NCBI GenBank assembly: GCA_029959085.1
Contig: JARWIR010000002.1
Location: 66,518,154 to 66,582,153, forward strand
From: Nemophila menziesii
Taxonomy: Eukaryota; Streptophyta; Magnoliopsida; Boraginales; Hydrophyllaceae
Length of the DNA stretch: 64,000 nt
Direction of reading: 5' to 3'
The notes under the pieces were generated by a model. The model was not told the origin of the DNA. It did not search any database and worked only from the letters and a program-made list of their open reading frames with translations. Of the stretch, positions 32,291 to 44,140 are shown in pieces; position 1 is the first letter of the stretch; each line of letters opens with the position of its first letter. The translations under genes were made by a program, and so were the position numbers.

Positions 32291-33793
32291 TGATGTATCC
32301 CTATTTGTGATATAATAATTTAGGTTGGAGACATCATTTTAGGTGTATTCAAGTATTTAGTTATATATTTTTACTCGTATTTGATGAATTCCTATTTCTT
32401 ATCTTGATTTGAAAATTTATTAATATTTAGAGCATATTTGGTTTAATTTGTGTGTTACTGTGAAGCTTTAAAGATATATGGAAATTAATTAGATGCCAAA
32501 TAAATTCAAAAGAGATAAGGAAAAAAGAAGATATGGAAGGAATTAAGAGATAAAAGAAAGTAGAAATAAAATAGGAAAGGAAAAGCTGTCAAGTAAATCT
32601 GAAATTTTGCAGCCACGTCCACTAAAGTGAAGATAACTTAAAATCAGTTGAGTATTTGGAGGATAAATTTAAAGAAAAAGTGTAGATATTTTCTCTGCGG
32701 TCGTTTCGATATAAATTAGGCAAAAATCAGACCAATAACGAAGGAGTTACGGCCAGAACAAAATAACAGTGTTTATCCTATCTCGTATATTTTAAGAAAC
32801 GAATTTGATTTGGAAAAGGAGTCAGATTACTTTCCTTCTACTCCAATATTTCGACCTAGGGTCTGCTTAACACCTATAAATACACCCTTTAATCATTGTA
32901 AAATTGTCCTTGCCTCTCCACAATTAGTCCTTAAGTACTATTCAACATAGAAGTCATTCAAGAGAAGCAAGTTGATAGTATGTATCTTTATTTTAGTTTT
33001 ATTCTTTCTAGTATGAACTAATTTTCCCATAGCTTGGGTTTTTCATATTTATAATCTTTGAATTATATTTTCTTCTATCTAAGTTGTTTGGGAAAACCTT
33101 TTTAAATTGATTCTAGCTTCTTAACCATATATTTGTTTTATGTGCTTTGATTTATTGCCTATCTTAATCTTGATCACGTTAGGATTGTCTTAATAGTAGT
33201 TAGATGGTCACCCGGAAGGGGTGTCTAATTATTGAAACATCACATAAGAGTCTAATGTGCGGTAGTGATCTGAGAAGGCTTGCCTTAACTAGATAGTCAT
33301 TAGCGTTTGAGATTCAATCACCGATCATTGTGCAGGGTCCCCTTATCCAAGTCCCCTGGTAATTGGTAGGTCGCCACCTAAGTCCACCCTGAAGGGGGTT
33401 AGGAGGAATATAGAATCCTGGCTACTTATCTAAGAGCTTTAATCATCCTTATTAACTAGTAAAAGAAATAGAAGGATTAGTGCATACTAGCAAAACCTGA
33501 GCTATCTCTTTCATCTTATTCTTATATCTTTCAATTTATTGTCTTTTAATTTAATTGATCATTATTCTCTCCAATCATTATTATTTATTTTTCTTGTCTT
33601 TAATTGATTAGCTATTTATTACTACGCCTTTCTGTTAATCCATTCGTAGAACACACTAAGTCCCTGAGAACGAATTCTTACTTATTATTAAGACTTGCGT
33701 ACGACTTGTGATACTTGCACTGAGTGTCGTGATCGGTTAAGGTGTTTAGTCGTATCTTTATTATCTTATTTTATCACACCTTAGTCGACACCA
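32291..33793 (+). repeat. 3' LTR of element E
   Basis: 1503 bp, TGATGTATCC...GACACCA, with TATA box 32875-32882 and terminal inverted repeat 32291-32336. Confidence 0.85.
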
Positions 33794-34545
33794 AAGACAC
33801 GTCCATCACCATGTTTTGTGACGCTTTCTTTGGTAAAACTTATGATGTTACGGGAATCAGGATATTTCAATTTCATAAGGAATCTGGTAGCAAAATCTAT
33901 GATAGATATACAGTGTTTTGCGACTCTAGTCTTGAAGGAGAAGCCCTCGCATTTCTCAAAGATACAGAAAAATGTAAAATTTCCTAGAAGAGGAATAGAC
34001 AATTTGTTCCAATATCTTTAAAATTATTCAAGGTATTAGGCAGGTGTCAGCAGTGAAATGGAAAATCTAACTGATTATCCGAAAAGTAAACCAGATGGTA
34101 GGGGAGTATGGTCCTATCACCTTCAGATATATTTCCCGATGGTGGAATGGTTATGCAGACAAGCTCGCAAAAGATGCTAGGCACGGGGCCACAACTCGGT
34201 CACATGCAATTACTGGTGTGACGACTATTTTGGAGTATTTTTATAAAATAGGAATAGGATAGTTTTTGTTTTGGTTGTCCTTGAAATTATTCAAGGTGTT
34301 AGGCAGGTGTCAGCAGCGAATGGAAAATCAAACCAATCACCCGGAAAGTAAACCAGAGGGTCGGGAAGTATGGTCCTGTCACCTTCAGATATATTTTACA
34401 GATGGTGGAATGGTCGTGTAGATAAGCTCGCAAAAGGTGTTAGACACGGGGCCACCACTCAGTTACATGCAATTACTGGTTTGATGACTATTTTGGAGGA
34501 TTTTTACAAAATAGGAATAAGATAGTTTTCCTTTTGGTTGTATTT
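33794..34545 (+). pseudogene. RNase H-like (RVT_3-type) relic with duplicated 3' end
   Basis: Translation across small frame breaks resembles the C-terminal RNase H-like domain found in plant LINE-type and related proteins: an EGEALAFLK block, then ISRWWNGYADKLAKDAR, matching the family pattern of a basic/aromatic stretch followed by N-x-x-AD-x-LAK. The last ~262 bp are present twice in tandem (about 34017-34278 and 34279-34540), the second copy more decayed. The open part 33742-33987 starts inside E's LTR and is not a real start. It is either a host gene fragment or the 3' end of a LINE. No poly-A tail or target duplication is obvious. Confidence 0.5.
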
Positions 34546-34829
34546 GTTTCGTTTTTTCTTTCCCAGCCCGAAAAATAGAGATAATTTCCAAGTAATAACG
34601 AATCCACACTTTTCATTCCCAAAAAAATAAGAATGGAGGTTTTGAGTTCCTATTTGATCATAAATTAATTCCAAGTTAGTGATAAAGGATACTTTTATAC
34701 CACAATTACCCTTAATGTTATTTTAATTATTTCTTTTTTTATCTTTATGATATAATATTCATAATATTATATTTATTTATTTTATTTTAATTTAAAGTCT
34801 GGAAATCGTCATCGATCACCCCTACCACC
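34546..34829. other. AT-rich spacer
   Basis: AT-rich DNA with T and A runs. No gene or known repeat seen. Confidence 0.5.
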
Positions 34830-37460
34830 TCATGCATTCACCCCCACTACCACCACCACCTCATACATTCTCCACCACAACCACCACCTCCATTATTCTC
34901 CGCCGACCACCACCACCTTCGTCCATAACATCCACCGACTAGTTCCACCACCTCGTCACCACAAATCACCACCAACTAATTTTATTACACAACCCAGTTC
35001 GTGAATTTGCTTTAAAAAACTTTATAATTAATTTTTTTTTAAAATCAGAAAAATAAAAAAATTGCATTTGTTAACAAGGCAAAATAATATTTAACATTAC
35101 GATTTTTTTGAGTTTTTTTATATTTTTTTGATTTTTTAATTTCGATATTTCGTTCATGTGTTGCTATAACACACAAAAATATATTTGTCAATTCCACCAC
35201 GACCTAGTTCATGAAATTTTCAAAATTTCATAATTAATTATAAAAAATTAGAAAAAATTGTATTTTTGGATAGGGCAAGTTCATACTTACATTTTTGTGA
35301 ATTTTTTTTAATATTTTTTAGATTTCGATATTCTGTTTTATGTGTTCCTACAATACATAAAAATATATTCATGTGTTCCTATAACACACAAAATCATAGA
35401 AACAATCTAAAACATAACAAAATCATTTTTTTCTCTTTATTAATCGCATATACCCTATTTTTACGCGTTTTAACTATCTTGATGTATCATCTTTTTGTCC
35501 AACTCCCTTTTGTTATTTTAAGTGTCTTGTGTAGTGATGTATTGCATACAAAATAAAAAGATTATATAGATACTGGATTATATGTATTTTTTTATTTTTT
35601 GTATTCATGTAACACACAAAATGACACATCATATTAGTCTTTTTTCTTATATTCTGTGATTTTATGTGTTACAAGTATACACACAAAATGACAAACTACA
35701 TCACACTAGTCTTTTATCTCATTCTCTGTGATTTTGTATGTAATAAGAATACACAGAATTCAGTTTTGTGTATTCTTGTAATACACAAAACTCAAATTTA
35801 TGTCTACCAATTTTATGTATTCTTGGAATAAAAAAATAACAGACTCTATCGTATTAGTCATTTTTCTCCTTTTAGTATTTAGGTTTTAGTATATATTATG
35901 TTTTATGGTTTTAGAGTTTAGGTTTTATTGGGTTAGTGTCTTTGGGTTTAGGATTTTGGTTTTTAGGGTTTGGTTTTATTAAGGTTAGGTTTTATTAAGG
36001 TTAGGTTTTATGGGTTTAAGGTTTATGGGCTAGGGTTTATGTTTTGCAGTTTTACACTTTCATAAAATTCATTTTATTTTATTCTAGTTTATTTTTACCA
36101 TCTTTAGGGTTATGGTTTAGGGGTTTTAGGGGTTAGGGTTAGTGTTTTTAGGGTTTTTTTAATATACAAACGTTAGTTTTGTGTAGTACTGGAACACATA
36201 AAATGACAGACCCCATCACACTAGCCGGTTTTCTCATTCTCTGTGATTTTGTCTATTTCATGAACACACAAAACTCGATTTTTTGTATTCATGCAACACA
36301 CAAAATCACAGACTACATCATATTAGTCTTATAATTCTTTTAGGATTTACGCTCTAGGGTTTTCATGTTTAGGGTTATCCTTTTTATTTAAGGTTTAGAG
36401 TTTAGGGTTAAGTTTAGGTTTAAGGTATTTAAATTTAAGGTTTCAGATTTAGGGTTTGGGGTCAGGGTTAGTGTTTTTAGATTTAGGGGCTAGGGTGTTT
36501 TTAGGTTTAGAGTTTATTGACTTTAACTTTATGGTTTTTATGGTTAAGGTATTATGATATTTAGTGTTCAGGGTCTCTGACGATAATGTAATAGATCCTG
36601 GTTTCTTTTCGTGTATTACATCAGTACACAAATCAGTCGGTTTGTATGTTCATTTGATACACAAAATCGCAGATAGAAAAGGCATAACTAAAAGGGAATA
36701 CGTGATTTTGTGTGTCTCTGTAATACACAAAAAACTGTTTTGTGTATTACATCAACACATAAATTAAAAGAAATAGATTAGACGAAAAGAGAATACATCA
36801 AGATAGTTAACAACAATTAAAGTTTGGTATAAGCGATTAGTAAAGAGAAAAAAAATTGATTCTATTAAATAAGGGAATATTTTAATCTGTATCTATGAAT
36901 TTTTGGTATTATAGGAATACATAAATATATTTTTGTGTATTGTAGAACACGTAAAACTAAATATCAATTTTTTTTAAAAATGATTTTTTTTTAAAGATGT
37001 AGAATGAACATGCCCCGTCCAAAAATACAATTTTTTATTCTCCTGATTTTTTTGAAATTAATTATAAATTTTCAATAAATTTAATGGACGCGGTCGTGTG
37101 GTGTAATCGGAAAATATATTTTGGTGTGTTATAGCAAAACATAAAACGGACTATCGAAATTAAAAAATTCAAAAAAATCAAATTAATCAAAAAAATGAAA
37201 TAAATAAAAATAATGAAAAAACATTCAAAAGATTAATAAGTGTAAATATTAATTTGTCTCATCAGATAATGCAAAATGTATTTTACTGATTTTTTTAGAA
37301 CTAGTTATGAACCTTTTTACACGCGTGTGTGATGGAATAAGTTGGTGTGATGACGGCGGTGGCAGAACTAATTAATAGTGGTTATGGGCGAAGATTGTGG
37401 TGGTCGGCTGAGAATAATGAAGGTGGTGGTAGAAAATGTATGAGGTGGTGGTAGTCGGGG
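34830..37460. mobile_element. Long-terminal-inverted-repeat (foldback-like) element
   Basis: The two ends are diverged inverted copies of each other over roughly 400-500 bp. The left has CCACCTCATACATTCT and ATTATTCTCCGCCGACCACC (34847-34910); the right, reversed, has CCACCTCATACATTTT and ATTATTCTCAGCCGACCACC (37395-37455). The match continues inward through TTTTTAATTTCGATA and GCTATAACACAC. The interior is built of many ACACAAAA/TTTTGTGT units and direct repeats, for example two copies about 515 bp apart (near 35690 and 36205) of a segment with CATCACACTAG and TCTCATTCTCTGTGATTTTG. No transposase. It resembles non-autonomous MULE/foldback elements; exact ends and target duplication were not resolved. 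Confidence 0.6.
35870..36560 (+). repeat. Degenerate TTTAGGG-like stretch
   Basis: Dense in GGTTTAGGGTT, GGGTTTAGG, TAGGGTTTT and similar. This looks like decayed plant telomere repeat or sequence drift towards it, in the centre of the long-inverted-repeat element. No perfect tandem array. Confidence 0.5.
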
Positions 37461-37900
37461 ACTATGTTATAGATCTCGATTTTGCGATCTAAACGGTCGA
37501 TTGGGTCTAGCGCCTAGGCAGAGATTATACGGAGCCTAGATGGGATTAGGCGGTTTTGAATCCTATTGAGTAATTTTGTAAATTTAGTAATATATACGTA
37601 GTAATTATAACAATTTTAACTATTTAAATCATAAATTTCATCTATCAACACTATATTATATATAAATACTAAAATTTGTGTTATAATATTATTTCAAGAA
37701 TTTTCAAGACTAAGAAAAATAAAAAGAAGGCCTAGGCGATCATTTTTTACCATTAGTCGACGCTTAGGCGGACTAGGCACCTTGTCTACGACGACTAAAG
37801 TGTTAGACAAATACGCCTAGCATTTTTAATAGGCGTAAGCGGCTAAGAGGGAATGACGCCTAACCGGCGATTTCTAGGTTGGGGGTGAATCTATAAGATA
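37461..37900. repeat. Unclassified repeat-like stretch rich in CTAGGCG motifs
   Basis: Two GC-rich flanks (about 37500-37550 and 37728-37880) carry GCCTAGGCG/CGCTTAGGCGG motifs in both orientations around an AT-rich centre. The layout suggests a small non-autonomous DNA element, but I could not define ends or a duplication. Confidence 0.3.
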
Positions 37901-37908
37901 GTGGTTGC

Positions 37909-38589
37909 CAGGGGCGGATCCATGTGGGGCCCAGAGGGGGCTCAAGCCCCCCCTGAACCCGTAAAATTTATGATACGTTACTGTAATTTTGTCTCGAAAA
38001 ATAATTTGCCCTCTATGAACATTTATATAAAACGTTAATGCACTAAAGAACATATAAGTGATTGTGTCGTAGTGGTTTAGTATTTTTACATATTAGCATA
38101 CGATATAGAGGTCGGGGTTCGAATCATAGCATTTACTTTAATTTTTTTCTTCCAAATATACATATAATAGAAAAAATTTCCAATATAAATTTTGTATTTA
38201 ATGATAGTATCACTTAATAATTTATTATTTACCTCAATCTAATGAATTTATAATGTTTAATTTTTATAAATGGTTTATTTTTCATATTTATAAATTTGAA
38301 AATTAAAATAACATATGCTATATCAATATAATACTAATGATACTATATAAATTTAGTGTATATATTGGTGTTGGTTTACATATTTTTTGGGTAATTAAGA
38401 ACGGGTAAACTCATCAATTAAAGAGACGATGAATGTTAATGTGTTAGATTATCATATTTGCATTTTAACCTTTCTTGTTATGTGTTTATGTATCTTATTT
38501 TTACTTTAAAAAAATTTAAAAAAGGGTTGATCCCCGAACTTCTATATATTTCAAGCCCCCCCTCAATTTAGGTTCTGGATCCGCCCCTG
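37909..38589. mobile_element. hAT-type non-autonomous element (681 bp)
   Basis: Perfect 14-bp terminal inverted repeats CAGGGGCGGATCCA / TGGATCCGCCCCTG and a perfect 8-bp target duplication GTGGTTGC (37901-37908, 38590-38597). Both fit the hAT superfamily. CAAGCCCCCCCT lies just inside both ends. The interior is AT-rich with no transposase. Confidence 0.88.
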
Positions 38590-38597
38590 GTGGTTGC

Positions 38598-39427
38598 GGT
38601 AAAAGGGGCGGGAAGAGCAATGATGGTAGCGGCGGCCGAACTTGAAAATGAAAAGAAAATAAATAAATAAAAAGCTACTGTACAACCAATTTTACAAAAA
38701 GACAACAAAATTTATTTCAATCCCCAATTCAATGCCCGAAATTTCCCGTGCTTGACAATTTAATTACGCTTAAATGCAAATCACTTTCACGAAGCTTCCA
38801 ATATAAGTATACTTCATCTGTTTATAACGAATGAAAGAAATTATGTTGATTAAATGAAAAGCTCAAAAGTCTATCCTTTAATTAAAGGGTGGTACCGGCC
38901 TTGAGGGTCCTTATCTCATACCGCTAGAAATGATAGAGGTATATGACGCTTAGCAAAAAAAAAATGATAGAGGTATATGACATGATATATTTTAGCCGAT
39001 CAAAACTCGAAGTTAGTGGATATAAAACGGTCGGCAATTATCGACCAATCTCTTCAAGTTAATTTGGATATGAGATTATTTAAAAAAAAAAAATTAGCTA
39101 ACAGAATACAAAATTCAATGAATGAATTTGTATTTTTCACACAACTTTTATTAAAGATAGGTGTGGTTTAAGATAATATAATTATTCAGACAATTTCATT
39201 TTTTATGAAAAAAAAAACTATAACATCTGATCAGATGACATTAATCAAGTTAGATTGGATTTTCTTATTGAAATTTTTAAATAATTTATGTGATATTTGG
39301 ATACGATAAATTCATACACATAAATCGTTTTTCACAATTTTCTTAAATCTGCCTCAACCATGCAAGAGTTCATCATACTCATATAAAGTTTGTAATTCTT
39401 GCGGTGCACAATATATATGATTACCCT
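38598..39427. other. Non-coding spacer
   Basis: No gene seen. One 20-bp direct repeat (38928-38947 and 38962-38981) flanks GCTTAGC plus oligo-A, which could be a tiny insertion footprint or a tandem duplication. Confidence 0.4.
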
Positions 39428-39431
39428 ATTA

Positions 39432-39631
39432 GAGATGGAGAAAAGCAAGGTGTTGGGAGAAAGCAAGAAAGATATTGAAGAAGGTAAGAACAAGAGATTT
39501 ATAGAGTTATATGATTGATTGAGATAAATCACAAGAGAAAGTAAGAGAATGCGAAATTGGTGATACAAAAAAGTTTACATACAAGAGAAGCACTGCACCC
39601 TATCTTAGGTATTGATCATGCGAGGCAATAA
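39432..39631 (+). pseudogene. ORF2 remnant of G
   Basis: The N-terminal start (ATGGAGAAAAGCAAGGT, matching A's ATGAAGAAAAGCAAGGT) is joined to the last codons (ATTGATCATGCGAGGCAATAA). The middle, about 1 kb, is lost. Confidence 0.65.
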
Positions 39632-41012
39632 CCTCGAAGAGTGTGTTTTCTTTCTTCCCTACCATCTTTCTGTACTTGCAATATATGTTTTAGTTTTGGT
39701 TTTATTTTTATTTTCTTAGAGTCTTTTCGAGTCGTGGGGTCACGGCTCATTTTTTAGTTGGGAGTGTGGGGATTCGTTGTCCCTCATCTCCATTTTTTGT
39801 GTTTTATTGTTTTTAGGAATAAATTAAATTTTTTGATAGAAGGGATTAGATGTAGATTGTGTTTTATGACTTAAAAGCAAAAACTTAGTGAGTCAATGAT
39901 AGTAAGTAAAATGTTTATGAGCTGATTAATATATATGCTTTGAGTATGAACAAGAAACATACATTTATAGTAAAGAAAAGATTAGTAAGCAATGCGGTAG
40001 AAGTATGTTTGATCATAGGGCACCTTGAGGGGTGTGTAGGCCGTGAGATTCGAGCTAGTTGATAATCCCATCTAGTGAACGTGCTATAGGTGAGAAAGTA
40101 ACGAAATTGTATAGTTTAGAAAAGTGACTAAGGCGGTTCCTTGATAATCCTCTTGTTGCCTTTTAACTTTCTGTCCATTTATTATCTTTATATCCTTCTC
40201 AGCCCCTTCTAGCCTTTCCAAAGCCTTTTTATTAAGCCACATTATAAGCCATACCCCTTAGATTTTAGGACTTTTCCATATGACCTGCACTCGAATCGTG
40301 ATGCGTAAATAGTCGTTTTAGAGCTTGAGTTTGGGGTGGTGGGTTCAGATTATGGGAAATATTATTGGGTTGGGTTTTTGAGCTTATGTATTGTGCTCTA
40401 TAATTATTGATGATTTACAATTTTATTATTGTAACCCTTTGCCGCGGTAAAAGTAAATAAGAAGAATTGAAACGGAAAGAAATATATTTAAAAAGTATCA
40501 TGATATCTCACATAAAAAACAGAGTCATAGCTATATTACAAAAAAAAATATTGATATGAAAAGAGTATATGATTTGGATCGATAAAGTGGAAAATATATG
40601 TGAGCATCTTAATGCTTTATTTTGGGTTATTGGGGATGCTAATTAGTGCATCAGTCATTGGGTTAAGTGAGAACATCTTATTAGAGTAACTCAAATTATA
40701 GGGAGGTTCGTTGATGGCTAGTGAGGTGAGAGGGCCAAAAGCTCACTTTTCATTATCCAAATATACATATCATACCTAAGCCAACATTACAACCTTAAAG
40801 ACCTTATTATTCTTTGCTATGTGATCAAGAAATAATTGAACCAATAGAGGGTAGTTTGTACATATTATTACATGAAACTTGCTAAGTAGTTGTTTTACGT
40901 TTATTATCCATATCCATCTATCTTCTTTCCATTTGTGCTTAATTGACTTAGGTGTGCATTTAGAGACTTCCCTACGTTCTTATACTTTATTGTATTGGGA
41001 AGATACAACTTT
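39632..41012 (+). other. 3' untranslated region of G
   Basis: Aligns with the 3' UTRs of B and E. The CTTTGCCG segment is kept (near 40436), but its partner has decayed (ATCGATAAAG, near 40567). Confidence 0.5.
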
Positions 41013-41025
41013 GAGTTGGGGGTCT

Positions 41026-42650
41026 TGATATCTCGATATTTGTGACATATTAATCTAGTTTTGAGACATCATTTTAGATATATTTCGTTAATTGTTAAGC
41101 GTTTATCCCCGTTATTTAATAAATTCGTAATTCATGTCTTGATTTGGAAGTGTATTACTTTTAGAGAATATTTGGTATAATTTGTGTAGCTCTTAAGTAA
41201 AAGGAAATATTTAGAGACCAAATCAATGTCAATGAGTTAAGATAATAAGATCCAGGAAGAATCGGGAGATATTAGGAAACAAAGTAAAATTAGGAAAGGA
41301 AAAGCTGCCAAATAAATCAGCCAAATCTGAAGTGACGTCCACTAAAGTGAATATAACTACCAACAGGCTACGATTTTGGAATAGAATTTAAAGGCTTAGA
41401 TATATCTTTTTCGCTGTGGTCGTTTTTATACAAAGTACGCGAAATTCGAGATCCTTTCGCTGCGGTCATTTTTATATAAAGTACACAAAATTTGGCCCAG
41501 TAACATAAGAGATGTGATCAAAACAAGCAGCAGTGTTTATATTGTCTTATAGTTTAGGAAACAAAAAATTGAACTGGAAAAGGATTCCAATAACTTTACT
41601 TCCACTCCAAGATTTTTACCTAGGGTTAGGTAACACCTATAAAATACACCATTTTATCATTGTAAACATGTCCTTGCTTGAATATTAGTCCTTAGCATAA
41701 AGTTTTAATCATCTAGATTTACAAGACGACCTACAGAGAAAGACAAGAAGTTAGAGAGTTGCAACTCCTCTTCTCCATCATATCCCTCTATCATTAGGGA
41801 AATTTGTATTAGATTCTTTATCTTATCTTTGTTTCTAATTACTTTTATCCTTAGCTTATTTCTATGTCTTTAGTTGTGAACTAATTTTTCCATGGCTTGG
41901 GTTTGCATATGTATAATCTTTGAATTCTAATTATTTATTTGTTTTTACATTATTTGGGATTAACCTTTATAAATAGATTGAGCTTTTTACCTTTATATCG
42001 TTTTATGTGCTTTGACTTATTTCTAACCCTAATCTTGATTATGTTAGGACTGTCTTGTATAGTTGGATGGTCATCTAGAAGGGGTGTTCAACTATTGAAA
42101 CACCACATAAACGTCTAGTATGCAATAGTGGTCCCGGCGGGCTTGCCTAACTAGATAGTAACCAGGGTTTGATTTAACCACCGATCATTATGCAAGGTCC
42201 CTTTACCCAAGTCCCCTGGTAATTGTTAGGTTGCCACCTAAGTCCGCCCGGAAGGATTCTCCTACGAGGAATATAGAATCATGACTATTTACTCTAAGAG
42301 CTTTAATTACCCTTATAACTAGAATTAGATTTAGAAGGATAAGTGCATTCTAGCGATCCTAAGTTACATTTCTCATCTCCATTCTTTAGTAATTATTTTT
42401 GCATTATTATCTTTTGAATTTGAAAACCAAATGACTATTATTTCTTTTATTGATTTTTATTCAATAAGTAAATTTTCCTACACTTCTTTATATACACTAC
42501 TAGATCTAACAGATTAAATCCCTATGAACGAACTTTACTTGCAAACGGTCTGTGATACCTGTAGTGAGTTTCCATGGGTGTTAAGGGTGTGTGTCCTTAT
42601 CTTTATTATTATTATTTAAATCATTATTTTATCACACCTTTTCCCTACCA
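41026..42650 (+). repeat. 3' LTR of element G
   Basis: TGATATCTCG...CCCTACCA, with terminal inverted repeat 41026-41071. The last bases differ from the usual GACACCA, so its exact end against H is uncertain by a few bases. It contains an imperfect ~45-bp duplication (TCGCTG.GGTCGTTTTTATA, 41410-41475). Confidence 0.75.
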
Positions 42651-43626
42651 GGTGTCAACTAAGTTTCTACAGCTCCTGCTACTTGGCCAGAGCGTATGAG
42701 TACTTAACACAAGTTAAGATCAATGGAATTGAAACTGATATAATAACCATTTCAATTAAACATTGAAAAACATCCCAAATGTAATAACAATACCAAATAA
42801 TCAAGCACAAGTCATTACATTAACATCATCAAGCATTTAGAGTTTTAGCTCATAATCAAATTAATACAAAATAAAGCAAAACTAATGAAAACTAAGACTA
42901 GGATCATGTTTAAAACAATAAATAAGATAGAGTTACTACTGGAAGGATGGTGAAACAATGAATGGTTGAGGTATAAATGGAGGGTTCATGGACAAACCCT
43001 TGCTTTTTCCCTCTTCCAGCTCTTAAGGGTCTTGTCATGTATGAAATGAAAATATAATTCTTGGATAATGAAGTGTGTGGATAAAATGGATGAAAATGAC
43101 CTTATATATCTTGCTAAATTCGTTTGGGCCCTCTCTAATTAGGTTAAGACGAGGTCCAACCCGTTTTTAGAGGCTGCATGTTCAAGGGTTTTTTGACATA
43201 ACTTTTCATATTAACTCCGAATTGACTTCCGTCACTTGCCACACGGCCATGAATTCAAGTTGTTTAGGTCCAGAAATCTGTATCAAAATTAGATGTCACA
43301 TCATCTCTACGGTGCAAGAATCATTATATAATTGCTCTTAACTTCCCATAGTGGCTTCTACTTTCATTTCCTCTTTGACTTGGAGTTTCTCGTCATCTTT
43401 GGACTCCTTCTCCTTGCTTTGGACCCTAGTATCAAGCACGTATCTAAACAACACACAAAACACATGGTTTAAGCACAAAAATCTCTATAAATAGCAATAT
43501 GTCTAACACTAGTAAAAAAAAGTGCAGTATAGCAAAATACAGGGAAAAATCCCTCACTTAGGCCCAACAAAATCGTAAAACAATGTCTCTGTTGTGAATT
43601 TATTTGTCACAAAAATAGATACATCA
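42651..43626 (-). repeat. 3' LTR of element H (divergent, short)
   Basis: About 976 bp. Read on the minus strand it starts TGATGTATC next to a standard polypurine tract. Much of it does not align with the other LTRs; the far end may be truncated at G. Confidence 0.6.
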
Positions 43627-43639
43627 AGACCCCCAACTC

Positions 43640-44135
43640 AAAGTTATGTCGCCCGACAAAATAAAAAAAGAAAAAAAAGGGAGTTTGGAAAGGTCTAAGT
43701 CAAATAAGACAAAAGAGAGAACGAGTAGTAAAACATAATGAATGACACCAAAGCTAGACTATTAACAAGTTTTATATAGTATTAATTACAAAAAAAAAAA
43801 TCATATACCTAACAAATATACAATTCACATAAATAGCTTTCAAGATCAAATTAGTTTTGCAATGCATAAGTAAAGTTCTTTCATAATTCACATTGGTGGA
43901 TATAGGTTGCTCATCGATCCTCACCTAGTTTATAAGGTACAATTAACTACTCTCTATCATGTGAAAGCTCCTAATATGCATAGTCAAGAATCCTAAGGTC
44001 TTTAAGGATGTAATTTCGGCTTGAGGTAGGTAGGATACGTATATTTGGGTAATTTAGAGTGGGTTTTTGGCCCTCTCCTCACTAGCCATTAACGAGTCTC
44101 CCTAGATATTGAGTTACTCGCAGAGATGTTCCTCA
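43640..44135 (-). other. 3' UTR of H, segment before element I
   Basis: Homologous to the UTR part next to the LTR in B and E. Contains the 'GCCCTCTCCTCACTAGCCAT' block also found in C and I. No coding sequence. Confidence 0.6.
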
Positions 44136-44140
44136 CTCAT

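Larger units (their letters stand above)
28308..33793 (+). mobile_element. Element E: 5'-truncated Athila-like retrotransposon
   Basis: Begins inside the ORF1 tail, then hairpins (28599-28649), palindromic block, decayed ORF2, 3' UTR, polypurine tract (32278-32290) and complete 3' LTR. The 5' LTR, gag and protease are missing. E's LTR and UTR are more diverged than B's, so it is older. Confidence 0.85.
39428..42650 (+). mobile_element. Element G: 5'-truncated Athila-like retrotransposon
   Basis: Starts within ORF2 and keeps the ORF2 ends, the hairpin (39729-39748, loop GGGT), the 3' UTR, the polypurine tract (41013-41025) and a 1625-bp 3' LTR. ORF1 and the 5' LTR are absent. Confidence 0.75.

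Noticed and set aside
33742..33987. 81-aa ORF as an intact gene
   Set aside because: Its start lies in E's LTR and the protein is only the middle of an RNase H-like relic that continues in other frames.
34801..34975. Pro/His/Thr-rich ORF potential from CACCACC repeats
   Set aside because: Part of the inverted end of the 2.6-kb element; its reverse copy lies at 37370-37460.
36449..36767. Small ORFs in the TTTAGGG-like region
   Set aside because: Low-complexity repeat DNA with ORFs on both strands; no family resemblance.
38880..38990. SINE with oligo-A tail and target duplication
   Set aside because: The direct repeat encloses only ~14 bp and no polymerase III promoter boxes are visible.
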